In this document: piece by piece, positions 16,450-23,943 of the stretch
Layout: the number at the start of each line of letters is the position of its first letter
How positions within the stretch are numbered: the stretch's first letter is position 1
NCBI GenBank assembly: GCA_021821465.1
Contig: JAKACM010000030.1
Coordinates: forward strand, 1-45,574
Length of the DNA: 45,574 nt
Reading direction: 5' to 3'
Origin: Bacillota bacterium
Lineage (GTDB): Bacteria > Bacillota > Sulfobacillia > Sulfobacillales > Sulfobacillaceae
Position numbers and translations under genes: made by a program
The notes under the pieces: generated by a model
Seen by the model: the letters and a program-made list of their open reading frames with translations, nothing else
Databases searched by the model: none
Told to the model about the DNA's origin: nothing

Positions 16450-17399
16450 TCAAACAGTTTGGACACCGACAAATCTTCATGCACCCGCATAATGGCTTCC
16501 GCCAATAACGCGGCGACGGAGATTACAGTTGTCCGCGCCATCGGCTCCTGTAATGGTATGGTATCCGTCACAAAAAACTCTTCGATCGCCGAGTCCCTCA
16601 ATAATTGTGACGCGCGCCCCGAAAATACCGGGTGCGTCGAGGCCGCATAAACCGCTCGTGCTCCTAGATCCATTATCGCCTGTGAAGCCAGAGCTATCGT
16701 TCCTCCCGTGTCGATCATATCATCCACAATCACCACGGTTTTGTCTCGCACCTTGCCAATCACATTAACGACTTCAGAGACATTAGGTCCCGGTCTGCGC
16801 TTGTCAATAAAACCCAAGGGAGCTTCCAAATACTTTGCCATCTTCCGTGCTCGGTACACGCCACCCGCATCGGGAGAAAAGACCATCAGGTTTTCCAAAT
16901 GCTTTTCATGAATCGCCTCGGACAAGATTCTGACTCCTTGCAAGTTATCCACCGGGATATCAAAAAATCCTTGGATTTGGGGTGCGTGCAAATCCATTGT
17001 CAGCACCCGCCTGGCGCCCGCCACCGTAATCAAATTCGCGACCAGTTTCGCAGAAATCGGCTCGCGTCCCTGTTCCTTGCGGTCTTGTCTGGCGTACCCG
17101 TAAAACGGAATCACTGCTGTCACCCGCCTTGCCGAAGCCCGGCGCGCCGCATCAATCAATAACAGCAACTCCAGCAAATTATCATTCACCGGTTGCGACG
17201 TAGGCTGCACGATGAAAACATCGGTGCCTCGGACATTTTCCAAAAGGCGTACACGAATCTCGCCGTTGGAAAATCTGCCTACGTCGGCCTGTCCCAAGGT
17301 GAGACCCAAGTGTGTCACAATTTTTTCGGCCAGCGCCCTATTTGCTGTCCCGGTGAAGATCTTGAGTTCTCCCTCGCGCTCGAAACTCATTGGAACCAA
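16446..17399 (-). CDS. prs: Ribose-phosphate pyrophosphokinase
   Basis: It makes PRPP from ribose-5-phosphate and ATP for nucleotide, His and Trp synthesis. The product of about 317 residues has both phosphoribosyltransferase-like halves: the flexible-loop segment PFYGYARQDRKEQGREPISAK, the DLHAPQIQGFFDIPVDN region, and the PRPP-binding VVIVDDMIDTGGTI. The frame starts with TTG 17399 (AAGGGG three bases off); ATG 17390 is the alternative but is twelve bases from the same ribosome site. It lies just after glmU, with pth overlapping its stop, as in Bacillus apart from the missing ctc. Confidence 0.95.
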   Translation of the reverse strand: MVPMSFEREGELKIFTGTANRALAEKIVTHLGLTLGQADVGRFSNGEIRVRLLENVRGTDVFIVQPTSQPVNDNLLELLLLIDAARRASARRVTAVIPFYGYARQDRKEQGREPISAKLVANLITVAGARRVLTMDLHAPQIQGFFDIPVDNLQGVRILSEAIHEKHLENLMVFSPDAGGVYRARKMAKYLEAPLGFIDKRRPGPNVSEVVNVIGKVRDKTVVIVDDMIDTGGTIALASQAIMDLGARAVYAASTHPVFSGRASQLLRDSAIEEFFVTDTIPLQEPMARTTVISVAALLAEAIMRVHEDLSVSKLFE

Positions 17400-17433
17400 G
17401 GTCCCCTTCCTTTGTGCCTAATTGTGCTTCACG

Positions 17434-18804
17434 TTACGTTTTTCGTCTTTGACGCGCCCACTCGGGCTTATTGTCCTGCCGGTTGCGGGCAATAGCCAGT
17501 GCATCGGGGGGAACATTCTGCGTTATTGTTGATCCGGCAGCCACGTAAGCTCCCGGGCCAACTTCTACCGGTGCCACCAAATTGACATTGCAGCCGATAA
17601 AGGCACCGTCCCCGACAAATGTCGGGTGCTTGGCCTTGCCGTCAAAATTGACGATAACGGTTCCCGCTCCGATATTCACGCCTCCTCCGATAGTGGCATC
17701 GCCCAAATACGAATGATGCCCCGCCTTGGTTCCTGTTCCCACCCGCGTATTTTTCAACTCGACAAAATTCCCGATTTTTACATTATGATCCAAAGAAGTC
17801 CCGGGACGCAAATGGCTGAAAGGGCCGACTTGCGAGTGGCTGGCTAAGGCACTTTGCTCCACCACCGAACGGTCTACTTTGACTCCGTCGCCCAGACGGC
17901 TGGACAAAACCGACGTCATCGGTCCCAGAATGCATTCCCGCCCTATCTTGGTCTTTCCCCGCAAAAAAGTCATCGGATAAATGATACTGTCCTGCCCAAC
18001 CTCCACGTCGACATCCACAAACGTGGAAGAAGGATCCACAATGGTCACACCCTGATCAAAGAGGCGGTTCAAAGTCAATTCGCGGAGATATGCCTCGGCA
18101 TGAGCCAAATCGCGCCGGGTGTTAATACCCATAACACGAATCGGATCCGGAGCCACATACGCCTCGACCTTTTGTCCCGACGCGATTAACCGGGCTACCG
18201 CATCGGTTAGATATTGTTCTTCCTGATGCCAGGGCAATGTTCTCAATATCTTGGCCAATCCCTGCACAGACCAAACTCCCAGAGCGGTATTGACTTCGTT
18301 AATTTGATAGAACGACGGGTTCTTCCGCGCATCCTCGTCTTCGACAATTGCTCGGACGCTGTCATCCTCGCTCCGGATAATGCGGCCGTAACCACTCGGA
18401 TCGGAAACGATCATGCTCACAATGGTCGCGCTCGCTCCGGATGAGTGATGAGCCTCCAAGACTCGCGTAATCAAAGACGGCGGAACTAAAGGACAATCTG
18501 CGACCAGTACTATCACTTCGTCAACCTGGGTATCCAAAGCAGCCAGGGCCTGGGCCAAGGCATCACCGGTTCCGTGCATTTCCGGCTGCAAAACAATTTG
18601 GGCCTGACCTTCCAGAGCTTCTTCCACTCGGTCGGCCTGGTAACCTGCCACCACCCACGGTTTCCCGAGTCCCGCTGCCTTGACGGCGCGCACCACATGT
18701 TCAACCATGGGAACACCGCCCAATTCATGTAATGCCTTCGCCACACTCGAGTGCATTCTTGTACCGCGCCCTGCGGCCAAAATAACGGCTACCGTCTGTG
18801 CCAA
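17434..18804 (-). CDS. glmU: Bifunctional GlmU: GlcNAc-1-P uridyltransferase / GlcN-1-P acetyltransferase
   Basis: It makes UDP-GlcNAc, the precursor of peptidoglycan and other glycans. Residues 1-230 form the uridyltransferase, starting AVILAAGRGTRM with the catalytic Arg/Lys region. Residues 250-440 form the left-handed beta-helix acetyltransferase made of hexapeptide repeats, with the GTGTKAGHHSYLGDATIGGG segment and His. The length of 456 is standard. The start is TTG at 18804 with GGAGGG six bases upstream. It lies 34 bases before prs, so the two form one transcript; spoVG just upstream has its own promoter and terminator. Confidence 0.96.
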   Translation of the reverse strand: MAQTVAVILAAGRGTRMHSSVAKALHELGGVPMVEHVVRAVKAAGLGKPWVVAGYQADRVEEALEGQAQIVLQPEMHGTGDALAQALAALDTQVDEVIVLVADCPLVPPSLITRVLEAHHSSGASATIVSMIVSDPSGYGRIIRSEDDSVRAIVEDEDARKNPSFYQINEVNTALGVWSVQGLAKILRTLPWHQEEQYLTDAVARLIASGQKVEAYVAPDPIRVMGINTRRDLAHAEAYLRELTLNRLFDQGVTIVDPSSTFVDVDVEVGQDSIIYPMTFLRGKTKIGRECILGPMTSVLSSRLGDGVKVDRSVVEQSALASHSQVGPFSHLRPGTSLDHNVKIGNFVELKNTRVGTGTKAGHHSYLGDATIGGGVNIGAGTVIVNFDGKAKHPTFVGDGAFIGCNVNLVAPVEVGPGAYVAAGSTITQNVPPDALAIARNRQDNKPEWARQRRKT

Positions 18805-18898
18805 ACCGATCCCTCCGATTTCTGGGGCCGTTGCCTTTCCTTTTTACCATGGTTAGCATACCAAAATTTTGCCTCGGGATGAATGACTTGCCCAGGAC

Positions 18899-18927
18899 AA
18901 AAAAGAGCCCGCCTGGAGGCGGACCCT
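18899..18927 (-). terminator. Intrinsic terminator of spoVG
   Basis: On the minus strand GGGTCCGCC-TCCA-GGCGGGCTC forms a G-C rich stem with one weak pair, followed by TTTTTT. It lies about 32 bases after the spoVG stop, and before glmU. Confidence 0.85.
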
Positions 18928-18958
18928 TTCTATCCCCTACGATAGTTCTGTCGATAGG

Positions 18959-19213
18959 TTAAACACCTCCGTGAAACACCTCTAATACCGCTCTTTGGAT
19001 TCGTTCCCGAGCTTCTTGGGTAATAGGGTGCGCAACATCCCGAAATTCACCGTCCGGCGTTTTTCGGCTGGGCATCGCCACAAATAGTCCTTTTAGGCCT
19101 TCGACGACCTTGACATCATGAATGACGAATTCCCCATCCAATGTCACCGAAGCAACCGCTTTCATTTTCCCGTCGGTTGTCATTCGGCGTAACCGCACAT
19201 CCGTAATTTCCAC
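18959..19213 (-). CDS. spoVG: Septation/regulatory RNA-binding protein SpoVG
   Basis: SpoVG is a small nucleic-acid-binding regulator active at the start of sporulation and in division. The 84-residue product reads [10 protein letters not shown]...[22 protein letters not shown] then [23 protein letters not shown], the family signature. I place the start at GTG 19213: AGGAGG is nine bases upstream and the protein then begins exactly as in Bacillus (MEVTDVRLRR). The frame runs on to a TTG at 19237, but that would put the ribosome site inside the gene. A sigma-H-like promoter stands upstream and a strong terminator downstream. In Bacillus yabJ precedes it; here ilvA does. Confidence 0.96.
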   Translation of the reverse strand: MEITDVRLRRMTTDGKMKAVASVTLDGEFVIHDVKVVEGLKGLFVAMPSRKTPDGEFRDVAHPITQEARERIQRAVLEVFHGGV

Positions 19214-19269
19214 GCTGAAAATCCTCCTTGTAGCCAAGTTGGCGGCCCGGACATCCGGGGAATTAAGTT

Positions 19270-19297
19270 ATTCGCCATTGCTTACAAGAAGTCCTCT
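19270..19297 (-). promoter_or_regulatory. Sigma-H-like promoter of spoVG
   Basis: On the minus strand AGAGGACTT (19289-19297), twelve bases, then GGCGAAT (19270-19276) match the sigma-H pattern RNAGGAWWW-N11/12-RNNGAAT at all but one position. spoVG is the textbook sigma-H gene of Bacillus. The transcript would have a leader of about 50 bases. Confidence 0.7.
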
Positions 19298-19326
19298 ATA
19301 TTGTCAAAATTTTTGTTGCGAATCTT

Positions 19327-20550
19327 TTAATTCTGAATCTCCACATCATACCCGTCACTTCGCAACGCGGCAATGATTTGTTCCACGTGATCGGGATTAC
19401 GTGTCTCCAGAACGATCTGAATACCCACTTCTGCCGGTGAGAGATGCGGATTCCAGCGTTCATGTTCAACCCGAATCACATTGGCCTTCAGATCCGCAAC
19501 AGTGCGCAACAATCTTGCCAGTTGCCCCGGTCGATCCCCCACCATGGTCTTCAGATGAACCTGACGTCCTTCTTCCACCAGTCCTTTTTCTATAATCCGA
19601 CTCAACAATGTCACATCAATGTTCCCTCCACTCACAACCACGCCTGCCGTTCCCAAGTCCAAAGGGACTTTCCCGGCTAACATCGCCGCCAGCCCGACTG
19701 CTCCGGCTCCTTCCACGACCAATTTTGTCCGCTCCAGAAAGATCAATATGGCCCGGGAGATGTCATGCTCCGTGACTGTAACGAGATCGTCCACATACCG
19801 CTCTACCAATTCGAAGGTGAGTGTTCCCGGCTTTTTTACCGCAATCCCGTCCGCAATGGTTCTGGACCCTTTCGACTCTACGATCCGGTGCTCTCGGCGC
19901 GACAATACAAAAGCGGGAACCGAATCCGTTTGAACTCCGATGATTTTTATCCGGGGATTCTGCTCTTTGGCCGCCAGAGCTATCCCGGCAATCAGCCCCC
20001 CGCCTCCGACCGGAACGACCAACACATCCAAGTGCGGCCTTTCGTCCAACATTTCCAAGGCAATGGTCCCCTGACCCGAGACAATCGCCGGGTCGTCGAA
20101 TGCGGGAATCATCACACGGCCGGTTTCTTCACTGACCCGTTGGGCTTCTTTATAGGCGTCGTCAAATGTTTCACCGAACAAACAAATGTCGGCCCCATAG
20201 GCTCGCGTGGCCTCGATTTTGGTGAGAGATGCGCCTTTGGGCATATAAATTAACGAGGTGGTTCCCACTAATCCGGCCGCCAAGGCCACCCCTTGCGCAT
20301 GGTTTCCGGCCGAAGCGGCAATCACTCCGGCTTTCAAGGCCCTGGGAGTCAACTGCCGTACCCGGTTATATGCGCCCCGCAATTTAAACGAACCGGTGCG
20401 TTGCAGATTTTCTAGCTTGAAAAATACCCGAGCGCCCAATAGATCATTAATATAAACCGATTCTTGCAAAGGTGTCATGACAGTGATCCCTTTAATCGCA
20501 TTGGCTGCCTGTCTGACATCTTCCAGTGTTACACTCAGACTGACACTCAT
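19327..20550 (-). CDS. ilvA: Threonine dehydratase (threonine ammonia-lyase) with C-terminal ACT domain
   Basis: It turns L-threonine into 2-oxobutyrate and ammonia with PLP, feeding isoleucine synthesis or threonine breakdown. The 407-residue product carries the PLP lysine K56 in TGSFKLRGAYNR, the glycine loop VPVGGGGLIAG, and SGGNIDVTLLSR. A single ACT-type regulatory domain covers about 325-407. This size fits the short form (TdcB-like catalytic part plus ACT) rather than the long IlvA with two ACT-like domains. The ATG at 20550 has AGGAG eight bases upstream. It starts four bases after the purR stop, so both are probably one operon. It occupies the place of yabJ in Bacillus. Confidence 0.92.
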   Translation of the reverse strand: MSVSLSVTLEDVRQAANAIKGITVMTPLQESVYINDLLGARVFFKLENLQRTGSFKLRGAYNRVRQLTPRALKAGVIAASAGNHAQGVALAAGLVGTTSLIYMPKGASLTKIEATRAYGADICLFGETFDDAYKEAQRVSEETGRVMIPAFDDPAIVSGQGTIALEMLDERPHLDVLVVPVGGGGLIAGIALAAKEQNPRIKIIGVQTDSVPAFVLSRREHRIVESKGSRTIADGIAVKKPGTLTFELVERYVDDLVTVTEHDISRAILIFLERTKLVVEGAGAVGLAAMLAGKVPLDLGTAGVVVSGGNIDVTLLSRIIEKGLVEEGRQVHLKTMVGDRPGQLARLLRTVADLKANVIRVEHERWNPHLSPAEVGIQIVLETRNPDHVEQIIAALRSDGYDVEIQN

Positions 20551-20554
20551 CTTA

Positions 20555-21397
20555 TCACTCCTTTCCCACCCGGCATAAAGCATTGGCCCATTCACTGGGC
20601 ACAACCCGCGACAAGGACTCTTCATGCCACTCTAACAGACTCCAAAACCTATCAATCAGCTTATTAGCAGGGTCTTTGGTCGCAACCAGCACCCCCACTC
20701 CCACCACGGTGGCACCAAATTCCCGAAGAAGATCCGCAGCGGCTCTAGCCGTTCCTCCGGCCTTCATGAAATCATCCACAAACAACACCGAACTTCCCGG
20801 TTTCAGCGCACGGCGACTTAAGGACATCGACTGGATACGTCGAGACGAACCCGATAAGTAATTGATGGAAACGGCCGATCCTTCGGAAAGACGGCTGTCA
20901 CGTCGAATCAACACAACTTCCGTGCCCAGAGCTCTGGCGCAAGCCATGGCTAAAGGAATCCCTTTGGTTTCCACCGTGGCCACGGTATCCACATGCAAAT
21001 CGGCAAAAGGAAAAGCCAGGAGTTCGCCCAATGGGTCAACCAATGCCGGATCAAACAGCAAATCGGTCATATATAAAAAACCGTCCGAAGTCAGCCGCTC
21101 CGGTTCGATAAGCCGGGCAACCCATAGCTTCAGTGAATGACGCGCTCGAACCAGGTCTAAGTGCGGGAAATAAATCACGCCTCCCTGAACTCCAACCTGT
21201 GTCAGCACGCTGCCATAACCCGCATTTTCCAAGACGCCTTTGACAAGCATGAGATCTTCGGATAAGGTCGATTTGGCAACGTCTAATAAGCTGCTCAATT
21301 CCGTCAGGCTCATTTGCTCCCGGGGATGCCCCAAAAGATGCGCAGACAATATGATCAGCCGCTTGTAACGCTCGCGCATGCGGCCGGACGACTTCAT
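20555..21397 (-). CDS. purR: Purine operon repressor PurR
   Basis: PurR represses purine synthesis genes and is released from DNA by PRPP. The 280-residue product has an N-terminal winged helix (about 1-70, with VAKSTLSEDL) and a phosphoribosyltransferase-like effector domain whose PRPP loop reads SSVLFVDDFMKAGGTA. The length fits Bacillus PurR (285). The ATG at 21397 gives an N-terminus like the family (RMRERYKRLIILSAHLLGHP); a GTG at 21433 would add twelve residues, and the AGGGAGG seen between the two is about 14 bases from the ATG. It is followed at once by ilvA. Confidence 0.93.
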   Translation of the reverse strand: MKSSGRMRERYKRLIILSAHLLGHPREQMSLTELSSLLDVAKSTLSEDLMLVKGVLENAGYGSVLTQVGVQGGVIYFPHLDLVRARHSLKLWVARLIEPERLTSDGFLYMTDLLFDPALVDPLGELLAFPFADLHVDTVATVETKGIPLAMACARALGTEVVLIRRDSRLSEGSAVSINYLSGSSRRIQSMSLSRRALKPGSSVLFVDDFMKAGGTARAAADLLREFGATVVGVGVLVATKDPANKLIDRFWSLLEWHEESLSRVVPSEWANALCRVGKE

Positions 21398-21460
21398 ATC
21401 CGTGGCGTCAACCTCCCTTCTTTCCGAGCTCACAACTCTAAAGTGGATACCTGGATCTGC

Positions 21461-22225
21461 TTATGGCACCAGGGATGAAGTTTGATCCGTCTGACTCAGT
21501 GATTTGTTCGCTAAAGCCCAGTCTTCGGGTTTATCCACATCAACTCCAACCTCCGGATAGGGAAAGGGCAGGGCTTTTCCCTCGATACCTAAGAGTCTCT
21601 TCATTCTATGCTCGGCATCCTCTAAGCTCAATTTTCCGACGAGCCAGCGAATGAGTGTCATGATGCCAATATCAGACGCTAAGCGCATCGGTGACTTACG
21701 GTGACTGAGCAGTTCTCTCGCAGTCCATTGAGTGCGAATCACCGCTTCCTTGCGCACCATAAGCACATTTCCTCCCGTATAGGTGCCGTCTTTGAGGCGA
21801 ACGTATGTCCGGTGTGCCTTGGGAAATTTAGCCTCAACTACCGAACGCTCTATCACCGGGTAGAGGACATCATAACGGGGATCGGCTTGATCGAGAAAAG
21901 CATTAACGATACTCGCCGTTAATAATGGAATATCGGCCGTAGCGATGAAGACACGGCTTTGCTCCACGGCATTAAGGCCACTTATGACATTTTCAAGCAT
22001 ATCAGCATGCAAATCGGCCCAAATCACATCATGCAAAGCTAAATGGCGGGGTCCCACCACCACAATGGGGCTGATTCGTCCGGATTGCCGCAAAGCATCA
22101 ACCACATATTCAACCATGGGTCGCTCCTGCAACACGATTTCCGCTTCCCACTCTTTGTCCGAAATCGCCCGCAATTTCCCGTCATTGTGCTGACCCGCCA
22201 GCACAATCGCTGGGTGCTGGTTCAA
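21461..22225 (-). CDS. NTP-transferase family protein (MobA/GlmU-like nucleotidyltransferase fold)
   Basis: This is a 254-residue protein of the nucleotidyltransferase superfamily. The start resembles the family's LAxGxxxGK loop (IVLAGQHNDGKL), but the GG/RM residues of true GlmU or MobA are not conserved. A metal-site Asp is in FIATADIPLLT. The C-terminal half has GVDVDKPEDW, typical of sugar- and cofactor-nucleotidyltransferases. It lies between ispE and purR, in a neighbourhood where Clostridia often carry such a gene. The start is TTG 22225 with a poor ribosome site. The substrate is not evident; it could handle a sugar phosphate or cofactor precursor. Confidence 0.8.
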   Translation of the reverse strand: MNQHPAIVLAGQHNDGKLRAISDKEWEAEIVLQERPMVEYVVDALRQSGRISPIVVVGPRHLALHDVIWADLHADMLENVISGLNAVEQSRVFIATADIPLLTASIVNAFLDQADPRYDVLYPVIERSVVEAKFPKAHRTYVRLKDGTYTGGNVLMVRKEAVIRTQWTARELLSHRKSPMRLASDIGIMTLIRWLVGKLSLEDAEHRMKRLLGIEGKALPFPYPEVGVDVDKPEDWALANKSLSQTDQTSSLVP

Positions 22226-22387
22226 AAATCCATCAACCTTTCCGTATTACCCTCTTCTTGTATTGGATTGAATAAGATCCCCGGTGGGCATGGACCCAAC
22301 ACGTTTATGAATTGTAGTCATCTTACCGCACAAACCCCGCTTTTCACCACAGCTTTTTGCAATTCAGGTGCCTTTCCGCTGTACGGA

Positions 22388-23308
22388 TCATCCGCACCCC
22401 AAAAAGGATTCTCGAAATTCCGCAATTTCTATGCTGGCAAGGTTGCCAATATGACTGTTTTGCAAATCTCTTTTTAACATCCGGGAGTCGTGATATGAGC
22501 GTAACAGCGTAAAATAAGTTGCCCCACTCCCGGTCAAAAACCACTGTTTGCCGCTCGTTCGCTCCAAATCCGTTTTAAGACCCTTAAGCTTGGGCTCTAC
22601 CTTCCATGCGGCACCTTCTAACGCATTATACAGCTTGGGGGCAGTGCCTTGTTCCAAAAGCCTTCGAACATTCTCTATTGACTCCGTATTGCGGCTCACC
22701 GAAGAATTTGACAAAGTATCAAAGGTTTCGTATACACGGCGGGTCGAAAGGCCGAAATGAGGACTGATCAACACGACATGCCACCCTGTCAAGGGAGGCA
22801 AAAATTCGAGGTTGTCTCCATAGCCTTGGGCTTTAGCCGTTCCTCCGCATATCAAGAAGGGTACGTCGACTCCCAAATCTCCGGCCATTCTGGAATCCAT
22901 CTTTTTATTCATGAGCATTTGGGCCCACCGGATAATGGCAGCGGCATCAGAACTTCCGCCCCCCAGCCCTGCTCCGATGGGAATCTGTTTAGTCACATGG
23001 ATTTTAACCGGAGGAATCTCGGGATATTGGGATTTAATTGCGTTATAGGCTCGCGTTATAAGATTATTTGCGGAAGACGGTAAAGCCGGGCCCTTATCCT
23101 CACGCCTACTCATTGTCACATCGTAGTAGGCGGATTTCGTCACGACAATTGCGTCAGCCAGGCTAATCGATTGCATAATGCTCAAGACCGGATGATAACC
23201 TCGGCTATCTCGGGATCCTACCCACAGTCCCAAGTTGATCTTAGCCGGTGCGCTCAACTGCCATTGTGTTGCCCCCGTATCGATTCCTCGCTTCCCAAAC
23301 TTTATCAC
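22388..23308 (-). CDS. ispE: 4-diphosphocytidyl-2-C-methyl-D-erythritol kinase
   Basis: IspE phosphorylates CDP-ME in the non-mevalonate isoprenoid pathway. It is a GHMP kinase: SAPAKINLGLWV at the N-terminus, the glycine-rich PIGAGLGGGSSDAAA loop, and LTGSGATYFTL near the C-terminus. I choose GTG 23308, which overlaps the stop of a nine-codon frame (GTGA) and gives about 306 residues. The open frame extends to TTG 23377, but those extra residues are Arg/Asn-rich and unlike the family. It lies 163 bases before the nucleotidyltransferase gene. Confidence 0.93.
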   Translation of the reverse strand: MIKFGKRGIDTGATQWQLSAPAKINLGLWVGSRDSRGYHPVLSIMQSISLADAIVVTKSAYYDVTMSRREDKGPALPSSANNLITRAYNAIKSQYPEIPPVKIHVTKQIPIGAGLGGGSSDAAAIIRWAQMLMNKKMDSRMAGDLGVDVPFLICGGTAKAQGYGDNLEFLPPLTGWHVVLISPHFGLSTRRVYETFDTLSNSSVSRNTESIENVRRLLEQGTAPKLYNALEGAAWKVEPKLKGLKTDLERTSGKQWFLTGSGATYFTLLRSYHDSRMLKRDLQNSHIGNLASIEIAEFRESFLGCG

Positions 23309-23334
23309 CAAAATTCCCGGTTCTTTTCGTGCAT
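23305..23334 (-). CDS. Nine-codon ORF translationally coupled to ispE (tentative)
   Basis: ATG at 23334, with GAGGAG three bases upstream, opens MHEKNREFW and stops at TGA 23305-23307, which overlaps the ispE GTG as GTGA. The arrangement would let ribosomes re-initiate at ispE, whose own ribosome site is weak. It could equally be chance. Confidence 0.3.
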   Translation of the reverse strand: MHEKNREFW

Positions 23335-23377
23335 GGTCTCCTCGCCTATGACGGCCATTCTCCTCGTTTTGTCGCAA

Positions 23378-23943
23378 CTTGTTATACCCAAAGCGACCCC
23401 CTTACCTTCAGAGCGTGCGGCAAACTCTTTTTGCCCGCGACTCGGACTTATCTTACCACCAAAGCCTTAAGAAGCTAAAGCGATTCTTGATTCTCCTGGC
23501 GCTTTTGGGGCCTTGGCCGAAATAACGAATCCGTGTGCCAGTCTCATGGCATACGCGAATACCACCATAACGCGACCGAAAACGATGAGCAAGGACCTCT
23601 CACAACCATCTTCTTAAAAGAGGGAATTTTCTAACACATCAATGTATGCCGAGCCATGCCCCTCGTCGACCGGTTAGACTCCGACAAATCACGCCGGATT
23701 GAAGGTGAAGAGGACTGGTTTTCACAAGCCAAAATCCTTCCGGATAACCCTGGCTAAGATGAACTGGCGGCAGCTCTATCTCAAACCAATCGATGCCGCC
23801 AGTTCTTGGAACGGCTATCACATCAAGCCCGCAGCGTTTTCCCAATACGTAAACACAAATCAAACATAGCAACCTGGAAACGGGAATTCCCCATGCCGGC
23901 GGTGCCAATCCAGGAAAGTCCCCCGCCTCACCTTTCACAATAA
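23378..23943. other. Stretch between cphA and ispE
   Basis: About 560 bases with no recognised gene. It contains one minus-strand open frame directly after cphA (listed separately) and otherwise no tRNA, terminator or clear promoter. Confidence 0.45.
23639..23938 (-). CDS. Possible small protein just downstream of cphA
   Basis: A GTG-started frame of 99 codons begins five bases after the cphA stop. Residues 20-33 are hydrophobic (a possible membrane segment), and the rest reads like a plausible folded protein (FEIELPPVHLSQGYPEGFWL). No ribosome site precedes the GTG, although read-through from cphA could couple it. I do not recognise it. It may be a real third gene of the cyanophycin operon, or a chance frame. 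Confidence 0.35.
   Translation of the reverse strand: MKGEAGDFPGLAPPAWGIPVSRLLCLICVYVLGKRCGLDVIAVPRTGGIDWFEIELPPVHLSQGYPEGFWLVKTSPLHLQSGVICRSLTGRRGAWLGIH

Noticed and set aside
19279..19307. TTGACA...TAAGCA as the main spoVG promoter
   Set aside because: The -10 is poor, whereas the overlapping sigma-H pattern fits at nearly all positions and agrees with known spoVG control.
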